The notes beneath the pieces are model-generated. The model made no database searches and was not told where the DNA came from. It saw only the letters and a program-made list of their open reading frames with translations. From positions 8,981,983 to 9,045,982 of the forward strand of contig NC_087077.1 in assembly GCF_026151205.1 (NCBI RefSeq): 64,000 nt of DNA, given 5' to 3'. The translations under genes and the position numbers were made by a program. Below are positions 46,901-54,606 of this stretch, one piece after another. Source of the stretch: Bolinopsis microptera. Taxonomy: Eukaryota > Ctenophora > Tentaculata > Lobata > Bolinopsidae. Position 1 is the first letter of the stretch. Each line of letters opens with the position of its first letter.

Positions 46901-49900
46901 GCCTGAACTTTGTCCGGCTTGCCTATCTGCCTAACGATGCATAAAACGGTTCATTATCCGATGGATCTTCACGATTAAATTTCATATTAACCCTGCTAAG
47001 GTTTAACCAAATTCATTATACCTAGTCCAGCCTTATTGAACATTTTATAAGTTCATCGAATAATCGCTTTAAGCTAGCTACCAGAGCGGAGAACTAACCC
47101 AAATGGTCAAAATATTCAGAAGTGGTTCAGAAGTGAAAACGAGCAAGACCGAGTATATAAATAGTTGGCCTATCAGCATTCAACACCATATTGCAGCCCA
47201 GAACGACCATTTCCCGAGTTGAACAAGCATGACCCGCGGGGTTGTCCCAAGGCTCAAGCCTTGCTACTTGAATCAAAAAATTAAATGTTAAAATTATACT
47301 TTTAATAATTAATTTAATTCGTAATTTCAAAACCACATGACTGAGTGTGGAAATATTCAACTTTGAAGAGGGAGAAATAACAAGACTAACACTGAAGAAC
47401 AGACGAGACAACACACTAAACCACCACGGTCATGAGTCATTAAACAAATGAAGGTCTAGAACATTAAAAATAAGCGCCGGAAAAAGAACCGCTGACCTGA
47501 TGATACTGGCGTGCTCCTGCATCACGGCCGACAACTCCAAAGGTTCGCACATCTCAACTGGTTCAGGGTTGGAGTAACTTGTCTTGCTGTTTCTGAACCG
47601 CTTCCTTGCTTGGGTGGTGGCTGGCTGCTGTCAATTAGTGGCATTAGTGTGGTTTTGATAATATAGAATTCGAGTAAATATGTATGGAAGCATCATCTTT
47701 TGCTAACAGTTATCGATAATTATGAATCGGTGATCTGTAATTATAATTGCGATCGAAGTTCGGCTAGACGCTAGACACTAGCTGTCTGTTTCGACTAATG
47801 TCCAGAGTTTAATGTACAAACTTAGAAGGCTAATGGAAAATTATGGAGAATGGACAGCGAGGATAGGTCGATATTTTTATCGTCCTATCGATAATTGGAA
47901 GAAAATGATCGGATAAGACTCGAGAACAAATTAATCTCTAGAGAAAAAGTTTTTAACTTACTCCATCCTGAGAGTCGGAAGAAGCTTGTCTGACAAATTC
48001 TCCTCCTTTTTCTAATGTTTCCAAAACTTTCTTCTTCTCTTCTTCCAGTGATTTCTAGAATAGTATAGGCAACTTGTAAGGTAAAAGTAAGTAAACGTGT
48101 GCAACAGAGGGTTTCATCTCATGATCTTACACCCAATAACGTGGAACTATAGTTGAATGTTAACTAATTAAGTATTGATCCTAATCAGCAGGGACTTGAG
48201 ATCAACATGGAATGAGTCAAGATAAATCTCAGAAATAACAAACTTTTTGACTATCTAAACCTGATCTTGGGGCTCAGTGAGGACATTATCACACTCCACG
48301 ATAGGAGCTTCAGACTCTGCGATTAAAGAATCATACTCTACAACGACAGCATCAGAACTGCCTTTCTCTGCCAGTTGATCTGGTCCGGAATTCAGTTCGC
48401 CGGACACTGCGGACAGTACTTCCTTACCAAAAAAATCGGCCCCCAAACATGGTATTCCCGTTTGTGGGTTTGTCAGAGCAGGATCTGCAGACGATGCGTC
48501 TTGAAACTCGTCTCCGGAGGGCTCCTTACCATCGTCGGCAGTTTTCTCTGCCGTTTCTTTATCCTCACTGTGTTGACAAATTTAATAACTCACCGACAAA
48601 ATCACAACCATACAAAATTTGTTGTAATTGTGTTAATCTGTGTTCTGTAAGCAGCTTTTTAATGAAGGGCTGCTGAATTGTAAATGTTTGTTTGAAAATT
48701 GCTGTTAGTTCCAGTCAAGTAAAAATGCTGTCATGTTAGTCAAAGTGCTGTGAGCTGTTGGTAGTGTATTGTATGCGGCCCTAGCTGCAGTGCTTCACCC
48801 CTCATTCTTATACAATGTCTCACCAAACACATAACTCTGTATACTAAATTCACGATTCTCAATAAAATTGAATAAAAACACTTCTCAGTCAATAGCACAC
48901 TGTCAAAAACACTTCACGATCATACATCACATGTTCAACACACTAGTTCATATTATCCACACAGTGCAACAGTCGGCGGGCATTTTTAACTCTATTCTAC
49001 AGCATCGTGCAATGTGCATTTCATGTACCCAGTCGGTTACAGGAATCAAGTGTGGGGTTGTTTTGATTTTAAAAAGCCCTTAGGTAGCAGTCATCAATCT
49101 GTAGGAAGGCGGCACAGATTTTCGACCTTACTACCATGCCACTTTATCTCAAAGTAGGTGCTCACTGCTCTCACCACTGCACAACCCACTGAGTCCCGGA
49201 ATGATAACTTACACCTGCAATTACATAAGATTCCAAGTATAACCATACCACACAGCACACGTCACTAATTAATTCACCAGTCATCGGCTGACAATTCAAT
49301 GCTACATTTCTTACTGGACATTGCAAGACGGACGCAGCCACGCCGATTAACGACATCACTCAAAATCACATTCTTATCTAAAGCACACTCTTATCAAAAG
49401 CACACTCGTATCTAAAGCACACACATCCCCATATATCTGAGCTAGCAACTACTCACTCCTCAGACCCATCACTGTCAGTCGTGACCCACTCGTCTGAGTT
49501 TAACCAGTCACCGTCATCACTGTCATCAAACATGCCCATCTCCTCGTAAACATGGGCCGCGTTGTCGGGGTTCACTGTTGTTATGGTCTTGTCAGCCCAT
49601 TGTGTCAGTAGCTGAAATAGGAGGAGAATATCAGAGGGGAACGTACTGATCAGAGAAAAAGTCACTATCAGCCGTCATCCAGCTGCTGTCATCATCATCT
49701 GCCTCCGCGTAGTCTTCTTCAGATATGTCCTCGTAGTCAGTGTCAGACGAGGCTAGGTGGACGCACTTATCGGGGGTTATAGCGGATATTGCTCCGTCCG
49801 TCCAGTGAACAAGTAACTGTGGGGATGGTGTTTATTTATATTTAATTGATTGATAAACAGTACAAGGCCGTCTCATGATTTAGTGGTTCAGTCCCAGGCA

Positions 49901-52900
49901 TTGAACATCTATGACCATTTTACACTCGCTTTTTAAAAAACAATATATTGTATGTATTGAGGGGTAGATGTGAACTTATCGTGGGATTACATGTATACAC
50001 ATAATGTATACTCATAATATCTATTACAGAAAAGCAAATTGAGTATTAGCTATCAAAACATTATGTTTATCTGCCTCCTGTATTGAACCGAAGTTGGCCC
50101 CAGCCTCTATTCCCTATTTCCCCTCACAACAGTGTCACATCAAACTGTACACTGCTTTTGAAGGCTTGTTTAACAGGAGAATCCTCTCAAAATCCTGACG
50201 ACGGACTTCTTTCCGAACACTACGAAATAAACAAGCTCGAAGCCGAAAAATGGTGTAAATCTATCTTAAGTCCGTAAGCTCCCGACCAAGTTTCACCAGC
50301 CCTCCAATAATATCTCGACAGTCTTGTTTTAAAATTTGGAGTATCGGAGCAAAGCCCGCAAAGTTGGCCCGTCATCATTCATGCTAAATCAATACAATGC
50401 ATGTTCGTTTGATGTAAATAACGAACGCGCGTGGAGGGTTGGCTGGCAATGGAAATCCAAACCTTTTTGCAATGCGCGTGCCGTAGACTCATACTGACTA
50501 ACTGACTCTAAAATTAGCATTGGCCGCGTTTCCACCCTCCATATTTATATTGTGACTGGATCGTGGATGCGTGTGATCGACTGGATATGTGTGACTGTCT
50601 ATTGATGCAGGTAAAGGTGTTCAATGTTAAGCTCCAAACAACTTCATATTAATGGCTCCTTTAAAAACGGCAGAGGAGGTCCACAAGATTTCAGACGAAT
50701 AATTTGATTGAAAACACGTAGGATATTTTTACGTCTTCATAAAGTATGGTCAACATTCTTCAAAAAATTAATGCTTGAAAAATCAACAACATTCCAAGGT
50801 CTTTTTTAATCAATATTATTAGGTTGAAAAACCATAGAAGAACTACATGCTGATCGTAAGAGGCATGCATGCAAAATACGACACAGAAATAAATAATTAC
50901 TTAAATTCATTAAATCCATTACCTTTCCAGTTTCAGTAACGCAAATGATTTGACCGATGGAGCTGTGAGAACACTCCACTAAGCACACAATGATGTCCAT
51001 GGGGTTAAAATCATACTTTTGGTTGTATTCCAGGGAGTATACACTGACTTCTTCCTCTCGCTGAAAGAATACATTAAAAGTCAATACAATATTGATACAA
51101 CACTAATACAACACTATATACAACATAGAGCACACTATATAATACATATATATAATACATCCTCATGCCCAATCATTACATTATTCTAAAATTAGCACCT
51201 ATACAATAGGCAACTCCAGCATAATTTGACCAAAACTGTCGTGTACAAATTCTGGACTCATGCCAAGAGCCAAGACATGAATAAGCCCTGCTACGAGCAC
51301 TGAGCTGTACGAAAATAATTACATCACTTGACACTGTGTACGACTGCAGTAATTGGTTGCTATTTATGTAATTTGCCGTGCATACTACACTGGCTACTGT
51401 CAACAAACCCCTGGTAAAATATAACAGCAACATAAAAAGTATTGCAATTCGATTAAGTCATTGAGTATATATTTGGACACCCACACATGGCTAGAATGTA
51501 ATGTTGTTTTATTTTTCATAACTAATGATAAGGTGCTACAACACAACTAAGTACCCTGAATTAGAAATCGACAACTATTGCAAAGCAGTGGCGTAACGTT
51601 GCCTGTAGGCGCCCCCCCCCCCCCCCCGCCGAAAAAGCGCCCCCCTGTTGGCGCCCCCTCCCTTTTTGGCGCCCCTCCTTAAAATTGAACAAATTAGGTG
51701 ATTTTAGTGGATATGCCGGTAAAATCTCTAAAAAAAGTGCGTTGCTAGAGCAAAACGCGCAGTTTTGCTAGTACCTCAGTTAAGATTTTCAAAATTGTCT
51801 CACATTCAAACGACGATTTGGTGCCCCCCTATGATGGCGTCGCCCAGCGGGGACCTTCGTTACGCCACTGTTACTAACATTAATAATTAGAGAAGTACGA
51901 GTCTGTGCCACTTTGATATGTTATAAACAGTTACCTTGTCGCTATCAAGCCAGTGAACAGTACAGGTCCTATCCTTAGAGCTATACTTGGAAACCACCGC
52001 TAGCTCGTCCTTGTTTCCCACTTTATTAACAAAGTACCCAGGCATGTGGGCGTGGTCGTCTAAGTGGTCGATCTGGTTTAGTTCGGTACACGGTACATCT
52101 TCCTGGCTACCATCCTCCCACAATACCTGATAGGGGTTATTTTAGGTCAGATGACATTATTGTTTAATTCTCCATGAAAACTCGACATTTTTGGGAGTAA
52201 TGGCGATGACACCTCTTAATTCTTAATCATTGAAAATATTCCTCCATGCCCTGTGATTTTACCGATCGAATTCCAACGTTTTATAAATGCACTCATGAAG
52301 ACTTTTGTTGACAAAAAATGATAGAAATAATCACGAACCACCAAATTTCCCCAAATTTTAAAAGTATGTTATCATGTCAACACGATACGAGTCTCAGGGT
52401 GTGGTGAGAAACCATGCTCTTTGTGAGAACAATTATCGAACAATTATTCATGAAAGTCAGCACTTAATCATATTTGAGGCATTTACAAATTACCAGCAGA
52501 ATCAGATAATTAGATGAAATTTTGATAAAGTTATGGTATGTACATATTGTGTCCCGTATTTAGATTATCGATACCTTCAAGTGATAAGATTCGCAAAGTG
52601 ATAAATTCCTTATTAGATTGGTAAATGTCTAATCAAAACTTAGACTCTAGACTCTAGAGACATGACAATTCTTAAGCATCTACTCAATATTAGTGAAAAA
52701 TCCCGTTTGCGTGTCATTTACGAATGACTCAATCAAGAAAACCGTATAGTAAGAGTTATGGGTGATTATGGGACTGGTTATTTTCGGTATAGTGCCATCA
52801 TAACTCTGAGGAAGTAAAATAACTTTGAAGTTCTTTGAAATTGGCCAACGGAAAATAGACTACTACTACTACTACTAGGTCGGAACTAAGTCCAATCTAC

Positions 52901-54292
52901 GCCAAATAATCCTCTTCATATATCCCTGTCGCGCATCGGGGTTCGCAGTTCCTCTTTAGAGTTTGTCCCAAATTCCTTCAGTAACATAGACAAATAGCTT
53001 TGTCTCGGTCGGCCTCTTATCATTTAAGATACCTCGCATAAATACGAGGTCTAATTTGATCACGACACTTAGCTGCCGAGAAAAAGAGGAATTTCTCACT
53101 GCTTAACCTGTAATCAAATTACCATGCTTGTTCATTGTTATTTACTTTCCGATTAGGGAGGTTTTTTAGGAAGTTCAATCTATACTTGGATATCTCATAT
53201 CACTTTAATGAAGTTAAGCTTGACTGTAGTTCCTTAATCTTCGGTGGTGATGTTTCATAATTTTTTTTATAGATGCATGTTGATCGCTTAGGTCGTCGGG
53301 TTTATCACATACGTTATTGTGATCTTTTGCAACCAAATCGAAATGTGTTCAGTTGACTCACTATGAAACATCTGATAGCATTACTGCGTATTATCTTCTG
53401 TCTGCTTGTATAATTTGGACAATTAAGAAATTGAAATGTTTCAGCATTAATATGGTACAATTATGATAATTTTAAATGCAACCACTTTCCTTCCTGTTTT
53501 TAGCATAACTTTTCATTGCTTATATTTTTACCCAGTTGCCCAATACAGGGTATTGTTTTTATAGCGTTATGCATCTAAAGATGCAGTAAATTAACCTGAG
53601 TTTGGCGTTTAGCATATTCTTGATGTAATCACATCAGTCATCATTAATTGCATCCTAACTGGTTTACTTGTTTTCAATTGTTCAATAAAAAGTAATAACA
53701 AATGTAATGATTACATGGCATCAAAACATGTTCAATATATTCTGTTTAGTACATAGTATGCTTACAGTTGATAGAGTATAATATATGATACATTATATAA
53801 TTGCTGTTCAAGAGAAGCAGGGTTGAGTGTACATCACAACTATTGTACAAGCTAATCAACCATAATCCGAACTCTCAACAAAATCACCTGATTACTAGCC
53901 CACCCAAACTCTATTCTAACAGCACACAGTAACATGTATACATATTACATATCACGTGACCCCAGTTTCTGGTTATTATACTGGATATTATACAGTATTA
54001 TAGCTAGTGTATAACCAGGAAATAGTTATTACAGATCAATGATCCTCGCGAAATATGTACAGATCTTGGATTCAAGGTTTTCAATACCTCAATTCTCATA
54101 ACACAGCAGACCAAAATTTAGAGCCGCGGTAAAACAAAAAAATTGTTAGCTGCAGTAATGATTTAACAATACACATTTGGAGATCCTGTATAAATAGTAA
54201 ATACCTTTCCGGTGTACGTAGCGTCGACAATCTCTACCAAGTACTGCCCCTTAACTTCTATCGGCCCTTTGGGAGATATGTTGCTGCACCAC
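34481..54292 (-). CDS. UBE2O: UBE2O-type E2/E3 hybrid ubiquitin-conjugating enzyme, 5'-incomplete
   Basis: Joined exons: 54205-54292, 51935-52126, 50923-51060, 49647-49816 or 49457-49611, 48261-48567, 47962-48054, 47497-47627, 37192-37360, 36646-36813, 36268-36396, 35468-35554, 35181-35292, 34481-34920. All GT-AG with matching phases, about 740 residues. Order of domains: SH3-like conserved region ([26 protein letters not shown]), acidic segment, short coiled coil ([16 protein letters not shown]), then the UBC fold with [53 protein letters not shown] (catalytic Cys in KVC) and YYNEAGF. This order and the UBC motifs are those of UBE2O, a large enzyme that acts as both E2 and E3 on ribosomal and other orphan proteins. 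About 550 N-terminal residues expected for the family were not found before the right-hand transposons. Confidence 0.92.
35181..35292 (-). CDS. UBE2O: UBE2O penultimate exon
   Basis: 112 bp, acceptor TTTCAG|CAC, donor GAAT|GTGAGT. Phase 0 in, phase 1 out. [20 protein letters not shown] and [10 protein letters not shown] match the FEQEIR helix distal to the UBC domain. Confidence 0.9.
35468..35554 (-). CDS. UBE2O: UBE2O exon, UBC C-terminal part
   Basis: 29 codons, acceptor TTTCAG|GCA, donor GAT|GTGGGT, phase 0. [20 protein letters not shown] then EMVIFKILD, equivalent to the AGF...YNEM segment after the catalytic helix. Confidence 0.9.
36268..36396 (-). CDS. UBE2O: UBE2O exon with catalytic cysteine
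   Basis: 43 codons, acceptor TTCCAG|GTG, donor GAG|GTAATT, phase 0. [17 protein letters not shown] places the ubiquitin-accepting Cys as the second residue of the exon; [20 protein letters not shown] is the following helix and YYNE motif. Confidence 0.95.
36646..36813 (-). CDS. UBE2O: UBE2O exon, UBC core
   Basis: 56 codons, acceptor CGCAG|GAT, donor AAG|GTACTG, phase 0. [20 protein letters not shown], then [19 protein letters not shown] and [10 protein letters not shown]: the central beta sheet, with NPN in place of the HPN of canonical E2s. Confidence 0.95.
37192..37360 (-). CDS. UBE2O: UBE2O exon, UBC domain N-terminal part
   Basis: 169 bp, acceptor TTTCAG|C, donor ATG|GTAAGA. Phase 2 in, phase 0 out. 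Contains [20 protein letters not shown] and WVRAYEDRM, the first helix and the LP-x-GI-x-V-x-x-x-EDRM motif of UBE2O-class UBC domains. Confidence 0.92.
37361..39903. other. UBE2O intron, part 3' of the nested GPCR
   Basis: No coding signal. Contains a diverged tandem duplication (about 37589-37830 and 37929-38150), a short ACTGTAGTTTSGATA triplet at 37642-37700, TAGCTCC/AAATTGTAGC repeats at 38396-38485 and a GTCACGTGAC palindrome at about 38953. Confidence 0.65.
39869..39874 (-). terminator. Polyadenylation signal of the class C GPCR
   Basis: AATAAA on the minus strand, 29 bp after the TGA stop, followed by a short A-rich run (eight As) about ten bases further. The very short spacing means a very short 3' UTR if used. 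Confidence 0.55.
39904..42534 (-). CDS. Intronless class C G-protein-coupled receptor (mGluR/CaSR-like)
   Basis: 876 codons in one open frame. The Met at residue 9 (42510) is the likelier start because it directly precedes a signal peptide (MIRKPLSLM, then a Leu-rich core, cleavage after VYG-A). Residues ~36-490 form a Venus flytrap ligand-binding domain ([30 protein letters not shown]). Residues ~496-556 are a nine-cysteine NCD3G domain ([21 protein letters not shown]). Residues ~565-820 hold seven membrane segments with [18 protein letters not shown], the loop motif of metabotropic glutamate receptors, and FPHNFRE before TM6. The ~50-residue tail is charged and has no Homer motif. Such receptors signal as plasma-membrane dimers through G proteins. 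The ligand is unknown: the usual Ser/Thr amino-acid contacts are not clearly present. It lies on the same strand within a UBE2O intron. Confidence 0.93.
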   Translation of the reverse strand: MIIHYLQLMIRKPLSLMILLLFLLTLVYGAPDEGEGVCHVRPLDTPIAAKDGDLIIGGMFQIGQLQYTSDDNGTRAPVQYCSYENLKEYRIQKAIVLRMVIDRENERFKRDFNKTLGYEIYDCCMSSAVTSRASFKLASNSKVVGVSGVDFKSFVKRSASVTTSYHIPTFVYLFNDGELMDDGMFPTLFSMIDTEVNEAEITIRFLEKMGYQYMDIWYHKFSKDMAEHIYNSYVKKVGCGRITDVTSVSDIPRIKQTYNETGGSPAQVQLILQNSGVTTAAMLEEMVGNLGFRNKIYILGLSNGRFRHLDGLNYTKILNTSGDNTIILPLPDLLNTELKQTPEYFNKDWRLRDKRDYIDDIFENVQNDRCPKDDDEPWDCEASSWLPYMIGGVQLILDALHASLAKNVAPKSDCLMDYKTELFNEIVNENRTLEVRLEENVTILMKMFNKTVNIGYKIGVYRTKTKTFSSLGRAFFDRIDVTDEDLLKSIPGYNKTCSHTCKPGTYRLFDESVQYVPCCWICNSCKANQYSTEYDTNVCKTCDTSMSSTENHTACVLTGEIYIRPDSTIFLVGASCIPLGVAMVIFFGVLIFRNENRPIVKASDPAYLYMLLLSLLIGYLVAYTSILKPSKISCAAEYYSFIIFATFISVNLLYRCMKVYVIFAAAQNFTAPKLGLFLKRTGQTAINLLALGVTAIILIIDFFTGDGTSWTFKRYQEINHTPWYLACTSDEDKLLNLMLPMVIPGLSFLITLILAFKMRQFPHNFRESLNIFCATFVVLLCSIMFLTGYSYSPPEVQSVLRAIVIFVTSSAFLLCIFIPKIVLLLNKKVSIEEERQQIRERVQKFSTTHVPQLSLVKKCPTGQESDCQEISVTLTD
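43634..43833. mobile_element. Tc1/mariner-like MITE, 200 bp
   Basis: Imperfect terminal inverted repeats CTGTAAAACCATCATTTTCG / CTGTAAACCATATATTTTCG, flanked by TA on both sides (43632-43633, 43834-43835). Interior is AT-rich with repeated CGAAAAT-type motifs and no coding capacity. Confidence 0.75.
45318..45560. repeat. 26-bp direct repeats bracketing ~190 bp
   Basis: AACAATGAAACATACAATAA (26 bp in full) at 45318-45343 and 45535-45560. The bracketed stretch contains a GC-rich island (ACGGTGGCTTTCACGACGCG). It could be an old insertion with a long target duplication or a local duplication. Confidence 0.6.
47497..47627 (-). CDS. UBE2O: UBE2O exon, linker before UBC domain
   Basis: 131 bp, acceptor TTGACAG|CAG (a CAG three bases downstream could serve instead), donor ATCAG|GTCAGC. 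Phase 0 in, phase 2 out. Basic [10 protein letters not shown] followed by [20 protein letters not shown]. The last AG plus C from 37360 makes a Ser codon. Confidence 0.78.
47962..48054 (-). CDS. UBE2O: UBE2O exon, coiled coil
   Basis: 31 codons, acceptor TTCTAG|AAA, donor GGA|GTAAGT, phase 0. [18 protein letters not shown] has heptad-like Leu/Val spacing and high charge, matching the short coiled coil that precedes the UBC domain in UBE2O. Confidence 0.83.
48261..48567 (-). CDS. UBE2O: UBE2O exon, acidic disordered segment
   Basis: 307 bp, acceptor AACACAG|T, donor CAG|GTTTAG. Phase 2 in, phase 0 out. Acidic and Ser-rich ([20 protein letters not shown] ... LTEPQDQ), low complexity and poorly conserved as expected between the SH3-like and UBC regions. 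Confidence 0.8.
48568..49456. other. UBE2O intron after exon 4b
   Basis: 889 bp. Short tandem AAAGCACACTCKTATC repeat at about 49379-49425. Otherwise nothing gene-like on either strand. Confidence 0.6.
49457..49611 (-). CDS. UBE2O: UBE2O exon 4b (mutually exclusive with 4a)
   Basis: 155 bp, acceptor TATTTCAG|CTA, donor GAGGA|GTGAGT. Phase 0 in, phase 2 out. Encodes [20 protein letters not shown] and an acidic tail ending [13 protein letters not shown]. Splicing to 48567 gives an Asp at the junction. Separated from 4a by only 35 bp. Confidence 0.85.
49647..49816 (-). CDS. UBE2O: UBE2O exon 4a (mutually exclusive with 4b)
   Basis: 170 bp, acceptor CCACAG|TTA, donor GATCA|GTACGT. Phase 0 in, phase 2 out. 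Encodes [20 protein letters not shown] and an acidic tail ending [13 protein letters not shown]. Splicing to 48567 gives a His at the junction and keeps the frame. Homologous in sequence and phase to 49457-49611. Confidence 0.85.
49817..50922. other. UBE2O intron before exon 4a
   Basis: 1.1 kb AT-rich intron. No exon, transposon ends or tandem repeat recognised. Confidence 0.55.
50923..51060 (-). CDS. UBE2O: UBE2O exon, SH3-like region
   Basis: 46 codons, acceptor TTTCAG|CGA, donor AAG|GTAATG, phase 0. Begins [18 protein letters not shown] and ends [13 protein letters not shown], corresponding to the EE-x-VSVY and GQ-x-x-x-V segments of UBE2O. Confidence 0.9.
51586..51870. mobile_element. 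hAT-like MITE with C-rich interior
   Basis: 13-bp perfect terminal inverted repeats CAGTGGCGTAACG / CGTTACGCCACTG, the CAGTGGCG start being common among hAT-derived MITEs. Flanking octamers TTGCAAAG and TTACTAAC agree at only 5 of 8 positions, so a target duplication is unproven or decayed. The interior has a 16-C homopolymer (51612-51627) and several GCGCCCCC blocks. It lies in a UBE2O intron, 64 bp from the exon donor at 51935. Confidence 0.75.
51935..52126 (-). CDS. UBE2O: UBE2O exon, SH3-like region
   Basis: 64 codons, acceptor TATCAG|GTA, donor AAG|GTAACT, phase 0. Begins [18 protein letters not shown], then [10 protein letters not shown] and [11 protein letters not shown], the repeated W-x-D strand pattern of the UBE2O conserved region. 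Confidence 0.9.
52127..54204. other. UBE2O intron (2.1 kb)
   Basis: AT-rich, with a short ACT run at 52861-52876 and a TCACGTGACC box at 53953. No exon or mobile element recognised. Confidence 0.55.
54205..54292 (-). CDS. UBE2O: UBE2O first visible exon
   Basis: 88 bp, acceptor ATTACAG|G, donor AAG|GTATTT. Phase 1 in, phase 0 out. Reads [19 protein letters not shown] then [10 protein letters not shown], continuing into VLWEDGS of the next exon as in the UBE2O SH3-like region. Upstream exons must exist but were not identified. Confidence 0.75.
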
Positions 54293-54424
54293 CTGTAATG
54301 TTTGATGGTATCATCTACGAAATATTATAATATATGATCTAAAATAGACCGCATAAAGTACGTGAACTAATAAATGAATATGGTATGCACAAGAGATTCA
54401 GAGATTGACTAGAATGTCTAGTAT

Positions 54425-54600
54425 AGGCCTCATGTAGCCTCCAGGCTCGACAAACCCCGACAAACCCCGACACACCCCGACAAACCCTGACAAACCCCGA
54501 CAAACCCCGACAAACCCCGACAAACCCTGACAAACCCCGACAAACCCCGACGTGTCGAGATATGTCGTATCATGTCGGGCCCACCGGCTACATGAGGCAT
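54425..54600. mobile_element. Small TIR element carrying a 10-bp minisatellite
   Basis: Ends AGGCCTCATGTAGCC and (inverted) ATGCCTCATGTAGCC, matching at 14 of 15 positions, flanked by a 6-bp direct repeat TAGTAT (54419-54424 and 54601-54606). The interior is mostly ten copies of CAAACCCCGA (54451-54550). No coding capacity; the superfamily is not clear. Confidence 0.65.
54451..54550 (+). repeat. 10-bp minisatellite, ten copies
   Basis: CAAACCCCGA repeated ten times with CACACC and CCCTGA variants. On the minus strand the open frames read Leu-Ser-Gly-Phe-Val-type repeats; they are not considered genes. Confidence 0.95.
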
Positions 54601-54606
54601 TAGTAT

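Larger units (their letters stand above)
42535..47496. other. UBE2O intron, part 5' of the nested GPCR
   Basis: About 5 kb that should include the GPCR promoter. No exon identified. Contains a Tc1-like MITE at 43634-43833, one unpaired Tc1-type end (ATCGGGGTTTTACTGTA) at about 44512-44528, and a 26-bp direct repeat at 45318-45343 and 45535-45560. The remaining sequence is AT-rich without recognisable structure. Confidence 0.6.

Noticed and set aside
49612-49646. Ultra-short 31-35-bp intron joining UBE2O exons 4a and 4b
   Set aside because: The good donor gives a frameshift to a stop; the in-frame alternative (TAC|GTTCCC) leaves a 31-bp intron with a weak donor. Mutually exclusive use explains the data better.
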